Source of the DNA: Bernardetiaceae bacterium
GTDB taxonomy: Bacteria > Bacteroidota > Bacteroidia > Cytophagales > Bernardetiaceae
Reading direction: 5' to 3'
NCBI GenBank assembly: GCA_020832465.1
Contig: JAFIER010000066.1
Location: forward strand, 1 to 64,000
DNA length: 64,000 nt
In this document: piece by piece, positions 8,308 to 17,262 of the stretch
Layout of the letters: every line of letters starts with the position of its first letter
Position numbering within the stretch: the first letter of the stretch is position 1
The notes under the pieces: generated by a model
The model's database searches: none
What the model was told of the DNA's origin: nothing
The model's input: only the letters and a program-made list of their open reading frames with translations
Program-made: the position numbers and the translations under genes

Positions 8308-8820
8308 GATGATGTAGTGGGTTTGTTGTGGAATAAGTTTATATGATATAACTTTTGTAATCCTTTTCTGTTTGGAATAAGCATGAGCACTAACGGCTTT
8401 GGCAAAAGGCTGTTAGTGCTAATGGCTATAACGTAATAATTTTTATTATTGAGCTAAAAAGCCCTAAAAAATAGGTATAAAAATCGCAAAAAATTACAAT
8501 TACTTGTCTTTTACAAAAATAACAAAATATCCAAAGTTATACAAATTCTTCTAAAAATACGCTTTTTGCAGTACGAAGTAAAATGTAGCATAATTTTTAA
8601 AGTATTATTTTGCATAATAGCTTAAAAAAGATTATTTTGCAACTGACTAATCAATGCGCTGTTCGAGTGAGTGATAACTTTGTTTAAATAAGTATTATTT
8701 TTATGCGTAACTTTAAGTGTTAGTTTGTTTTTTAAGTGTTTGTTTGTGAGTGAATTAACTTCTTTTTTTACGCTCAGTAACTACACTGTCTTTTGTTTGA
8801 CTTTTAAATACATCATAGCT
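8308..8820. other. 510-bp divergent intergenic region
   Basis: It separates the minus-strand O-methyltransferase from the plus-strand stress protein. It holds the hairpin at 8386-8420 and one -7-like box on each strand: TAACTTTG at 8675-8682 on the plus strand, and CAAAGTTA at 8532-8539, which reads TAACTTTG on the minus strand. Neither has a well-spaced -33 TTG. No gene is seen. Confidence 0.5.
8386..8420. repeat. AGCACTAAC-type hairpin
   Basis: AGCACTAAC pairs with GTTAGTGCT around GGCTTTGGCAAAAGGC. It is a free copy of the hairpin class whose arms vary together across the window. Confidence 0.65.
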
Positions 8821-9687
8821 ATGCCTATTTCGTCTGCTACAGAGGGTTCTCTGATTTTCGTTGCTGACTTATCTCCAGGGGGGGAGTCTGCTTTAGATTA
8901 TGCCATTGCAATAGCTGTGGAGCAACATTGGCGTTTAGAAATATTACATTGTTTTTATGTCTCGGTTGCGCCAGGTGCTAATCAGTATTTGTATGACCAA
9001 GAGAAAGCATCTAAAAAGTATGAAGCTGAGGGCAAGATGAGAGCTATGCTCGAGCACATCAAAACACATAATTACCCACATAGCGAACGCCCCTTAGAAA
9101 TCCATAGCCAAATTTTAGAAGGAAATTACGAAGATAACCTGCTTAAAATAGCAGAAGCTACGCATACAAAACTTATTTTGATGCGCACGCAAAGTAAACA
9201 CAAACTTGCTGATAGCTTTTTAAGTGGTTCGAGTGATATTTATAAACGCATTAAATGCCCTATACTTACTGTGCCACCAGAGGCGCATTTTAAGGGATTT
9301 CACCACATTGTCTATACTACCGACTTTGACAATGCTGATCATAAAATTATCCAAGAACTTATAAATTTTTCACGAAAAGTTGATGCCAAACTAGATTGCC
9401 TACACATAACAACAAGTGGCAAAAATCTTATTGCTGAAAATCAAAAAATGACGCTTCTTCAAGAGAAGTTCAGTAATTTTACTGATGAAAAACTGCGTTT
9501 TAAGGTCATTTTAGAAAAGAAAATGGTCAACGGACTTGAGAACTATTTAGATAAAAATGAACCTAATCTACTCGTCATGCTCAACCACGAACAAGGATTT
9601 ATAGACCGCCTACTTTCTCGTAATCCTGTTAAGTATATTGCATTGAATGCTCGTATTCCCACACTTGTTTACAGAAAAAATAGCTAA
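8821..9687 (+). CDS. Universal stress protein with two UspA domains
   Basis: I chose ATG 8821 (MPISSATEGSLIFVADLSPG). The frame runs 32 codons further up, but those are hydrophobic and non-homologous in appearance. The 288 aa form two UspA-like halves: residues about 8-150 with FVADLSPGGESALDYAIAIA and SFLSGSSDIYKRIKCPILTV, and residues about 155-285 with VYTTDF...LLVMLNHEQGFIDRLL. The second half lacks a clean GxxGS nucleotide motif. Universal stress proteins are cytoplasmic and often bind ATP or AMP. It is a single gene between convergent and divergent neighbours. Confidence 0.87.
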   Translation: MPISSATEGSLIFVADLSPGGESALDYAIAIAVEQHWRLEILHCFYVSVAPGANQYLYDQEKASKKYEAEGKMRAMLEHIKTHNYPHSERPLEIHSQILEGNYEDNLLKIAEATHTKLILMRTQSKHKLADSFLSGSSDIYKRIKCPILTVPPEAHFKGFHHIVYTTDFDNADHKIIQELINFSRKVDAKLDCLHITTSGKNLIAENQKMTLLQEKFSNFTDEKLRFKVILEKKMVNGLENYLDKNEPNLLVMLNHEQGFIDRLLSRNPVKYIALNARIPTLVYRKNS

Positions 9688-9721
9688 ATGCACAAAAAAT
9701 ATAATCAATACTGACCTATAA

Positions 9722-10867
9722 TTAGCGCGAAAGAGGCTCAAATTTCTTACTTCCGTCAGGGTTTTCTAATTCAAAACCGTATTTATCTGCTACAAAACGC
9801 AGGCTTTTATAGGTTATTGGAAAAATGAGTTTACCTTCGCTATTGGCAAGTCCGTATTTATCTCCTTTTTTGACTTGTAAAAAATCACGATAGAAACTAT
9901 CTTCATAGTCAGCAGGTACGATATATTTAATTTCATCGTAGCTCAATGCCAATATTTTATCTCCTTTGATATTGATAAGACCATAGTTTTTGCCTTTGCG
10001 CACAATAGCAGCCTCCGCACGAAAAGACTCTGCGTGGTCATAGATTGTAGCTATATGCTCCTTTCCGTCTAGATCCAGAAAACCAAATTTTCCTTTACGC
10101 TGGACAAGGGCACGCTCGTCATAAAAAGGTAAGATTTTATCGTATTTAAAATCGGTTTGTGGTTTTTTATCATCAACATTTTGTAGCGAATAAAGATTTT
10201 TTTCTGCTACTCGTAGTAGTCTAACTTTCTTGCTTTTTTTGCCTTTGCCTACTTCCAGGCTCTGTAAAAAGTCAATAGCAGCATATTCTGTACGAAAAAG
10301 TGGGGTTTGTGTGCGCAAATCAAAAAGTCCATATTGCTGTCCTTTCCTTACTTTTATCATCTCTGGCACTGCCAAAAGCGAATCTTGATATACATCTAAC
10401 AAAAAATCTAACTCATCATAGGCAGGACGTATCAATACAGCACCATCAGGTGCGGAGAGCCCATATTTTCCATTTTTTTTGATTCGAATTACATTACTCG
10501 AAGGGTGTGCACTTTGGCAGGAGGCGATCAAAAAATCTATACTTTCATAATCTAAAGCCGTAAGTGGCTTACCTTCATGGTTGGCTAAGGCAAATAAACC
10601 GTCTTTTTCTACCAAAAAAAAGCCATTCCATATTGTACAAAGGGTGTCCGAAGCGTTAAAAAATGAAATTTTATCGTAAGCAAAAGGCAACAGCACTTGA
10701 CCCGTATCACCCAAAATCCCTTGCTTAACCCCCACTTTAGCAATATGCACTTCTACATCATATACTTCTAAATAACGAGTCTCTATTTTGACGGTATCTT
10801 GGGCAAAAAGTGAACCTATAAAAATTGTAGAAAAAAAGCAGAAAAAAATAAAATAACGCATTAGCAT
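9722..10867 (-). CDS. Secreted WG-repeat protein
   Basis: Two ATGs at 10865-10867 and 10859-10861 precede a signal peptide (MRYFIFFCFFSTIFIGSLFA). I use the outer one. The rest is a chain of about seven WG (KWG-type) repeats such as KKNGKYGLSAPDG, RKGKFGFLDLDGKE, RKGKNYGLINIKGD and KKGDKYGLANSEGK, each followed by a Y-D-x-I/L segment. WG proteins are frequent in Bacteroidota envelopes and are thought to mediate protein contacts; the specific role is unknown. It converges with the stress protein gene, only 34 bp away. Confidence 0.85.
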   Translation of the reverse strand: MLMRYFIFFCFFSTIFIGSLFAQDTVKIETRYLEVYDVEVHIAKVGVKQGILGDTGQVLLPFAYDKISFFNASDTLCTIWNGFFLVEKDGLFALANHEGKPLTALDYESIDFLIASCQSAHPSSNVIRIKKNGKYGLSAPDGAVLIRPAYDELDFLLDVYQDSLLAVPEMIKVRKGQQYGLFDLRTQTPLFRTEYAAIDFLQSLEVGKGKKSKKVRLLRVAEKNLYSLQNVDDKKPQTDFKYDKILPFYDERALVQRKGKFGFLDLDGKEHIATIYDHAESFRAEAAIVRKGKNYGLINIKGDKILALSYDEIKYIVPADYEDSFYRDFLQVKKGDKYGLANSEGKLIFPITYKSLRFVADKYGFELENPDGSKKFEPLSR

Positions 10868-10982
10868 AGTCTTTTTAGAAACATCAGATGTCAAAGCAAT
10901 TCGTTAGAAAAGCTAAATATAAAACAATGTAGCAATTTAGTTATTAAAATCCAAAAAAGAAGGGACGATCCCCGCCGGTCTC

Positions 10983-12143
10983 TTACTTCAAATGACTATT
11001 GACAACTTCTATTATTTGTTCTACTTCTACATTAAGTTGCATAGCGATCTCTTCTATGGGCATATTTTGCGCATAAAGTAGCTTTATGAAGCGTATTTCA
11101 AGTTCTTCACGCTTGCGCTGTTCCTCCTCACGCTTGCGTTGTTCCTCCTCACGCTTTTGTTGTTCTTCCTCACGCTTTTGTTGTTCTTCTTCACGCTTAC
11201 GCTGCTCTTTTTGCTGTATTTGCTTGGAGGCTTCAGCCTCCAAAAGAGCCTTTGCCTCGCGTAATAGAGATTCTTCAGCACGTTTTTCAGCCTGTTCACG
11301 CAAGTTTCGTTCTTGCTCATAATGCTTTTTATAGTGCATCAAATCAACTATTTCCTCGTAAATTACATCTAATTCTTCCATTCCTTTGCGTATTTCGGGG
11401 TCTTGCGCCGCTTTGTAAAGTCGGTCTATAAATTTATGATATTTCTCGGGTATTTCCTCTTTGCTTATTTCGAGTATATACCTATCGGAATTTTTTTTAT
11501 TGCTTTGATCAAAAATGGAAAGCAACTGCTCTAACTCTGTGCGTTTATACTTGCTTAATGCAGGCACAGAAATCATAAAACTTTCGTGGCTAAGACTTTG
11601 CACGAAGTAGTCTCGTACTTTGATTTCTTGTTTTGTTGTGTAATCTTCTAATACATTTCTTACATATAGAATTGGCACTTCCTTTATTATTGGCAACCCA
11701 CTTCCCAAGATATAAATTCCGATGACTGGAATTCCAATTTTCTTAGGATATTTCAGATGTTCTGCAATAGTTTCATAAGCCTCTTTATCGCTATAGAGTT
11801 TTCCGAGATATCCTCTAAATCTCATTGTATCATTTGGCAAGCTCTCTTTTTGTAGCTCAAGCATAACAGTTTTAGTGCCCTCTTCGGTTCTGATTTTAGC
11901 CAAAAAATCTAGACGAAAAATACTCATTTGTAAAGCCCTTTGCAGCGATGTATTTAAATCTTTGTATTTATTTTTTTGTTTTTGATTATCAATTGTAGGT
12001 TTTTCTTGGGGTCTAATAGTTAGTTCTTCAATTTCGTAGCCGAGTACGGCTTCTAAAAAAAGTTTTGCAATAGATAATTCTTCAAACAAAAACTTTAAAA
12101 CTACATCATAAATTGGATTAGCTATCTGAACTGAATTTTTCAT
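10983..12143 (-). CDS. Rpn-type PD-(D/E)XK nuclease with a repetitive coiled coil
   Basis: The 386-aa protein matches the Rpn/putative transposase PD-(D/E)XK family: N-terminal YDVVLKFLFEELSIAKLFLE (13-32), then RLDFLAKI and VMLELQKES near 74-94, which supply the Asp and Glu-x-Gln/Lys of the core. Residues about 270-350 are a coiled coil with five heptads of the KREEEQQ/R type, encoded by a 21-bp tandem repeat. The C-terminus (LYAQNMPIEEIAMQLNVEVE) looks like a helix-turn-helix. Known Rpn proteins cut DNA and promote RecA-independent recombination; this function is inferred from the family. It is a single gene. Confidence 0.82.
   Translation of the reverse strand: MKNSVQIANPIYDVVLKFLFEELSIAKLFLEAVLGYEIEELTIRPQEKPTIDNQKQKNKYKDLNTSLQRALQMSIFRLDFLAKIRTEEGTKTVMLELQKESLPNDTMRFRGYLGKLYSDKEAYETIAEHLKYPKKIGIPVIGIYILGSGLPIIKEVPILYVRNVLEDYTTKQEIKVRDYFVQSLSHESFMISVPALSKYKRTELEQLLSIFDQSNKKNSDRYILEISKEEIPEKYHKFIDRLYKAAQDPEIRKGMEELDVIYEEIVDLMHYKKHYEQERNLREQAEKRAEESLLREAKALLEAEASKQIQQKEQRKREEEQQKREEEQQKREEEQRKREEEQRKREELEIRFIKLLYAQNMPIEEIAMQLNVEVEQIIEVVNSHLK
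11108..11212. repeat. Five tandem 21-bp units inside the Rpn-type gene
   Basis: Units start at 11108, 11129, 11150, 11171 and 11192, each opening CACGCTT on the plus strand. Each encodes one heptad. Copy-number changes would add or remove seven residues without breaking the frame. Confidence 0.85.
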
Positions 12144-12425
12144 GGTGCATAACTTGATTAAATGAATTGTGCCTGTAAGCTAAGAATAATTTACAATAAA
12201 AACAAGAGTTTTGTCGAAGATTCGCATTTTTAAATATTGAAAACAGACGGCGATGATATTATAGATTTAGAAATTAAACAGATGTTAAAAACAAAAAGTA
12301 TTTGCTTATACAGTGTTACTAAGATAGGTTATTTTACGTCTCTTGTGCGTGCTTAAGTAATTTTGTGCTTAAAAGTACGTCTAACTATTTTCAAAAACTT
12401 ACAATTATAAAAATCAATTGCTATT

Positions 12426-14819
12426 ATGCAAAAATCAATTGTTTTGATACTCTTTCTTTTTTTTGGAATGTGTGCAATCCCGATGTTGGTAAACGCACAA
12501 AGCAACAAATTCACAATTAGTGGAAGCATCAAAGATGTCAGCAATGGAGAGGAATTGCCTGGCACTAGTGTATCAGTCAAAGAAATACCTGGCACGGGTG
12601 CAATCACGAATCAGTACGGATTTTACTCACTGACTCTGCCTGCGGGTAATTATACGCTTGTTTTTTCGTTTATCGGATATGAGGAGATAATACGTGAAAT
12701 TGTATTAGATAGAGACCTTAAAATCTCGGTAGAACTCAAAGAAGATAGCCAAGAGCTTGCTGAAATTGTAGTAGAAGACCGCAACGAACGCCAAAATATT
12801 GAATCCGTAGAGATGAGTAAGCAGACTATTACAATGGAGGAAGTAAAGAAACTGCCAGCTCTCTTTGGCGAAGTAGATGTGCTGCGTACACTTACACTTA
12901 TGCCGGGTGTACAAAACGTTGGCGAAGGCACTACTGGGCTTTTTATTCGTGGAGGTGCAAATGATCAAAATTTGATGCTTCTCGATGATGCACCCGTTTA
13001 TAACGCTTCGCATCTGCTCGGCTTTTTTTCAGTTTTTAACCCCGATGCTGTCCGCGATATGACACTTTATAAGGGCGGAATCCCAGCACAATACGGAGGT
13101 AGGCTCTCTTCTATTATCGATATTCGAATGAAAAATGGCAATGACAAAAACTTCGAAGCCTCCGGTGGACTGGGTTCTATCTCGAGCCGGCTTACACTCG
13201 AGGGGCCAATTGCTAAGGATAAAGCCTCTTTTATAGTTTCTGGAAGACGAACCTATGCAGACCTTTTTCTAAAACTTTCGCCTGACGAGGATATTCGCAA
13301 TAACACGCTTTATTTTTATGATTTTAATGCCAAAGTAAACTGGAGAATCAATGACAATAACCGAGTTTTTCTCTCTGGATATTTCGGTCGTGATGTATTT
13401 CGTTTTGGTGATAATTTTGGTATTGACTGGGGGAACGCTACAGGTACTTTGCGTTGGAATCATATTTTCAATAGCAAACTATTCCTAAATACTACGCTCA
13501 TATACAGCAATTTTGACTACGGATTTTTGGTTAATACTGGGTCAGCACAAAATTTCAATTGGAAGTCGAGCTTAAACGATATTGAAATTAAATTCGATTT
13601 TGATTATTTTATCAATCCCAATAATACGATTGTTTTTGGTGCTACCAATATTTTTCACCAGTTTAGACCTGCTGAAATTACTATTGAAGCAGAAAGTTCT
13701 ATTTTTGAACCACTCAAACTTGATAATACTTACGCCCTTGAGCAAGCTTTTTATATTGGTAATGAGCAAAGAGTCAATGACAAACTCAGCTTACAATACG
13801 GACTCCGCTATTCCTTGTATCAAAATGTCGGACCAGGACGGCAGTTTGTATATGGAGAAGGCAATGCTATTTTTGAGCGTGAGATTATCGATACGATTGA
13901 TTATAAAAGAGGTGAATTTTATAGCTTTTATCACGGTCTCGAGCCCCGATTTTCATTTAAATACAGCCTCGGGCAGAGCAATTCTATCAAAGGCTCATAC
14001 AACCGCACTCGCCAATATATACAAACCGTAGCAAGTAATACGGCTGGTTTGCCTTTCGACCGATGGATTGGTAGCAACAACCACATCGAACCACAAATTG
14101 GAGACCAATTTGCACTTGGTTATTTTCATAACTTAGCGCGAAATCAGTACGAACTCTCGGCAGAAGTTTATTATAGAGATATGCGCAATCAGCTCGACGT
14201 GCTTGATGGTGCAAATGTGCTACTCAACAACAGCATTGAAGATGCCGTCTCAGCTGGTAATGCTTGGGCTTATGGCATCGAGCTTTTAGCAAGGCGAAAT
14301 ATTGGAAAACTCACAGGTTGGGTGAGCTACACTTGGTCAAAAGTGCAACGCCAAATCCCTGAAATTAACTTTGGAAATCCTTATAGCCCACGATACGACC
14401 GCCGTCATGATTTTGCCGTAGTAGCAAGCTATCAGCTTAGTGAGCGAGTTATAATCGCAGGAAACTTTGTCTATACTACGGGCGCTGCCGTCTCCTTTCC
14501 TATTGCAAGATACGAAAAGGAAGGAACGATTATTACACTCTATGATGATGCCAACCGAAATGGAGACCGCATGCCTGATTATCACCGCATGGATATTTCC
14601 CTTACGCTCGACGGAAAATACAAGCCTGGGCAACGCTGGAAGGGAAGTTGGAACTTCTCGGTCTATAACTTGTATAATCGTATGAATCCGTTTACTATCA
14701 CTTTTAGAGAAAAAGCTGGTACTGGTACTAACAACGGACAGCCCGCACAAATGGAAGCCGTACAAAATTCTCTTTTTGGAATAATACCTTCCGTTACTTA
14801 CAATTTTAGATTTATGTAA
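12426..14819 (+). CDS. TonB-dependent outer-membrane receptor with carboxypeptidase-regulatory-like domain
   Basis: The signal peptide spans residues 1-24. A CarboxypepD_reg-like domain follows (about 28-112: GSIKDVSNGEELPGTSVSVK, ITNQYGFYSLTLPAGNY, FSFIGYEE). The plug domain is near 125-235 (RTLTLMPGVQNVGEGTTGLF, IRGGANDQNLMLLDDAPVYN, GGIPAQYGGRLSSIID). The rest is a 22-strand-type barrel ending in Phe-Arg-Phe-Met after TYN. Such receptors import nutrients using TonB energy. No SusD partner is adjacent, which argues against a SusC/SusD glycan pair. A -7-like TAATTTTG lies at 12358-12365 without a good -33. Confidence 0.93.
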   Translation: MQKSIVLILFLFFGMCAIPMLVNAQSNKFTISGSIKDVSNGEELPGTSVSVKEIPGTGAITNQYGFYSLTLPAGNYTLVFSFIGYEEIIREIVLDRDLKISVELKEDSQELAEIVVEDRNERQNIESVEMSKQTITMEEVKKLPALFGEVDVLRTLTLMPGVQNVGEGTTGLFIRGGANDQNLMLLDDAPVYNASHLLGFFSVFNPDAVRDMTLYKGGIPAQYGGRLSSIIDIRMKNGNDKNFEASGGLGSISSRLTLEGPIAKDKASFIVSGRRTYADLFLKLSPDEDIRNNTLYFYDFNAKVNWRINDNNRVFLSGYFGRDVFRFGDNFGIDWGNATGTLRWNHIFNSKLFLNTTLIYSNFDYGFLVNTGSAQNFNWKSSLNDIEIKFDFDYFINPNNTIVFGATNIFHQFRPAEITIEAESSIFEPLKLDNTYALEQAFYIGNEQRVNDKLSLQYGLRYSLYQNVGPGRQFVYGEGNAIFEREIIDTIDYKRGEFYSFYHGLEPRFSFKYSLGQSNSIKGSYNRTRQYIQTVASNTAGLPFDRWIGSNNHIEPQIGDQFALGYFHNLARNQYELSAEVYYRDMRNQLDVLDGANVLLNNSIEDAVSAGNAWAYGIELLARRNIGKLTGWVSYTWSKVQRQIPEINFGNPYSPRYDRRHDFAVVASYQLSERVIIAGNFVYTTGAAVSFPIARYEKEGTIITLYDDANRNGDRMPDYHRMDISLTLDGKYKPGQRWKGSWNFSVYNLYNRMNPFTITFREKAGTGTNNGQPAQMEAVQNSLFGIIPSVTYNFRFM

Positions 14820-14911
14820 TTATTTTTTTTGATTGAATAATTGTGTAAATTGCTTGAAAATGCCTCCAATCTTCTTTAAGTAGGGGGGAGCAGCAGTTGA
14901 AGATTATATCC

Positions 14912-14947
14912 TTAGCACCAACAATTTCCAAAAATTGTGGGTGCTAA
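14912..14947. repeat. AGCACC-type hairpin between two genes
   Basis: TTAGCACCAACAATTT pairs with AAATTGTGGGTGCTAA with one mismatch. It is the same hairpin class as 8386-8420, with changes in both arms. Confidence 0.6.
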
Positions 14948-14983
14948 AATTACACAACCTCATTTTAAATTTTACTAACAACA

Positions 14984-15877
14984 ATGGAAAAATATACATT
15001 TGCTCGGATTAGTCTTTGTTTTTTATCTATGATTGCGCTACTTTCTTCTTGTAGCGTAAAAGAGCCAGAGGTACGTTCCGTAGAGTCTTTGATGATTCGC
15101 AGCGTTTCTGAAAAGCATATCGGCGGCGATATTGCGGTTGTTTTGTATCACCCTAATAGTTTTGATGCTAAAATTAGAGCGGCTCAAATTGAAATTTTTT
15201 GCGAGGGTAAAAAGCTCGGCACAGGTACAATGGACCACCCCACCACGCTCAAAGCTGAAGATACTGCCCGTGTGAGTTTTCTTACGGAGTGGAATCTTGA
15301 AAATCTCATCGAGCTAATCGCTAATAATAGCCAAGAAAAACTCAAAATTGAGGGCACTTATACCATAAACACACCTTTCAAAGAAATTGAGTTTAAGCGT
15401 ACACATACACCCGATATCGATTGGCGTGCTTTATTGCAAAAGCAACTCGGCAAGCTTATCGCAGAGCATATCAAAATGCAAAAAGTAAGAAGTACGGGGG
15501 GAGATAGTGAGTTTTTATATTGGGAAGCTGCATTAAAAATCAAAAATCCGATTGCACAAAAAATTGAAATTCAAGAAATTGATATGGATTTTGCGATAAG
15601 CAAAAATGGAAGAGGACTTGGCAATTGGAAAACACGAGAGGCATTTACACTCGAGGCAAACGAAGAGCGCATGATCAAAACAGATATAAAAGCACAACAA
15701 AAAATTATTCTCAAAGAGTTTGGAAGAGCTTTTTTTGGTGGAAGCCTTGATAAAATCTATACCAAAGGACAACTAAAATTGCTTATCAACAAGCAAAGTT
15801 TAGAAATACCTATTCAAGCCGAATTTCCTATTGACTTGAAAGAAATGCTCTCGCAACGACCCGAAGGCGAACAATAA
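14984..15877 (+). CDS. Lipoprotein with two LEA14/WHy-like domains
   Basis: A lipobox (MIALLSSC) places the lipidated Cys near residue 23. The mature part has two repeats of a LEA type 2-like pattern: VVLYHPNSFDAKIRAAQIEI with KAEDTARVSF near 40-115, and ALKIKNPIAQKIEIQEIDMD with ANEERMIKTD near 180-245. The asparagine-proline turn and alternating strands are typical. The protein should face the periplasm or sit in the outer membrane; its specific role is unknown. It follows the TonB receptor after 165 bp and ends at a strong hairpin terminator. Confidence 0.8.
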   Translation: MEKYTFARISLCFLSMIALLSSCSVKEPEVRSVESLMIRSVSEKHIGGDIAVVLYHPNSFDAKIRAAQIEIFCEGKKLGTGTMDHPTTLKAEDTARVSFLTEWNLENLIELIANNSQEKLKIEGTYTINTPFKEIEFKRTHTPDIDWRALLQKQLGKLIAEHIKMQKVRSTGGDSEFLYWEAALKIKNPIAQKIEIQEIDMDFAISKNGRGLGNWKTREAFTLEANEERMIKTDIKAQQKIILKEFGRAFFGGSLDKIYTKGQLKLLINKQSLEIPIQAEFPIDLKEMLSQRPEGEQ

Positions 15878-15884
15878 GACAGGA

Positions 15885-15926
15885 TTTTAGCCCTAATCAT
15901 TTTTTGAAAAATCATTAGGGCTAAAA
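15885..15926. terminator. Terminator hairpin after the LEA-like lipoprotein
   Basis: TTTTAGCCCTAAT pairs perfectly with ATTAGGGCTAAAA around a CATTTTTTGAAAAATC loop region. It sits between convergent genes (15877 and 15982) and belongs to the window's AGNNCTAA hairpin class. There is no long T-run. Confidence 0.65.
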
Positions 15927-15981
15927 CTGTATAGTAGGAAAAATATTCAGATTCCTATTATATCATAAGATAAAAGTTGAA

Positions 15982-16686
15982 TTAAAAAGGATTGGTAGCA
16001 ATGACGGTGAGTTCACGAATAAACCCTCTATCGTCCATCTCGAGTACGGATTTAATAGCGTGCGCAATCTCCTCTGGGCGCAATTTGTTATCGATTTCTT
16101 CTCTTTCTATGCGGTCGGGGTTTGCAAAGGCGGTCGTTACCTCACTGGGGTTGATGAGCATAACACGGACATTATTTCGTCGCAGTTCGTCCTGCCAGCA
16201 CTCAGTCATGCCGCGTAATGCAAACTTAGAAGAGGCATATACCGTTCCGCGCGCAAAGCCTTTTGTCGCTGCTGTGGAGGCGATATTTATAATATGACCA
16301 TAGTTTTGGGCTTTAAAAATCTCGGCTGCTTTTTGCGTAGTCATTGCCAATCCGAAGACGTTGGTGGCATATACTTTTTCAAACATCTCGAGTGTGAGCT
16401 CTTCTAAGTACGGAAACTCGCCAATGCCAGCGTTATTGATGAGTACATCTAACTTACCGTCCCATTTTTGGGCAATCAAATCAAAGCATTTCTGAATATC
16501 TTCTTTTTTGGAAATATCAGCTTGGCAGGCTATCGCACCTGTTTCTTGGGCTGCCGCCTCGAGGCGTTCGCTGCTGCGCCCTGTAATAATAACTTCCGCT
16601 CCTGCTTCTACTAATTTTTGGGCAGTGGCTTTGCCAATACCGAGGCTACCGCCCGTGAGTAAAATTTTTGCGCCTTTAAGGTTCAT
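15982..16686 (-). CDS. Short-chain dehydrogenase/reductase
   Basis: The 234-aa classical SDR has the nucleotide motif GGSLGIGKATAQKL (about 12-25), NNAGIG near 86-91 and the catalytic Ser...YASSK near 137 and 149-153. ITGRSSERL after strand 2 suggests NADP(H) preference. The substrate is unknown. It is a single gene convergent with the LEA-like lipoprotein, with the terminator hairpin between them. Confidence 0.9.
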   Translation of the reverse strand: MNLKGAKILLTGGSLGIGKATAQKLVEAGAEVIITGRSSERLEAAAQETGAIACQADISKKEDIQKCFDLIAQKWDGKLDVLINNAGIGEFPYLEELTLEMFEKVYATNVFGLAMTTQKAAEIFKAQNYGHIINIASTAATKGFARGTVYASSKFALRGMTECWQDELRRNNVRVMLINPSEVTTAFANPDRIEREEIDNKLRPEEIAHAIKSVLEMDDRGFIRELTVIATNPF

Positions 16687-16913
16687 ATTTTGTTTTTATT
16701 TTTTTGAAAAATGCTTAGCTTGCTTTTTTGCAAGTCGTAGGTTCAATAACTTTTATAGCTTATGATTTGTTTAACGCTTGGCAGACGTAAAAAACGCTCC
16801 TCTACTTAGCATCTTGCTAAGCATTTAGAATCTTATGAAAAAAATATGTCTAATTGAGACTGTATTCAAACTAAGTTAATACAAAGGCTGTACTTCAAAA
16901 CGGGCGTATGTCA

Positions 16914-16991
16914 GGTTGCTAAATCGGTTTAGATAGTTTCAGTGCTAACAGTTTTTCGAAAATTGTTAGTTATGGGCTAATTTAGCAAACC
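16914..16991. repeat. Family 2 inverted-repeat element
   Basis: The left end GGTTGCTAAATC and right end AATTTAGCAAACC are inverted repeats, with the hairpin AGTGCTAACAG...TTGTTAGTTATGG inside. It is related to 20441-20539. Confidence 0.65.
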
Positions 16992-17129
16992 ATGGCGAGA
17001 GGTGCATGAGCATTGTGCTACCGATTTAATATGAAATGTACTCCGCAAGACAAAGCTACACAACAAGAATTTTTTAACTAAAACATAGATAAGTAAGGCT
17101 ATAAAAAGAGCAACCCTTTTAGTGAATTA

Positions 17130-17183
17130 AATAAGCTCATAAACAGACACCTACTGAAAATAATAAAAAAGCGCTGGTGCTTA
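17130..17183 (+). repeat. Dispersed repeat, copy B
   Basis: It opens AATAAGCTCATAAACAGACA and closes AAAAAAGCGCTGGTGCTTA. It shares nearly all bases with 3373-3425 and with the reverse strand of 38141-38195. Confidence 0.75.
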
Positions 17184-17262
17184 ATTTTGTATTCAGGCAG
17201 AAATAAGCAAAAAATTACAGCCTGCCACTGTAGGCTTGATAAAAAGCTTGGGTAAAGGTTTA

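Larger units (their letters stand above)
16687..17262. other. 575-bp gene-free stretch
   Basis: It holds a 7-bp-stem hairpin (CTTAGC-ATCT-TGCTAAG type, about 16817-16834), the family 2 element at 16914-16991 and the dispersed repeat at 17130-17183. The rest is AT-rich with no convincing gene. Confidence 0.55.
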
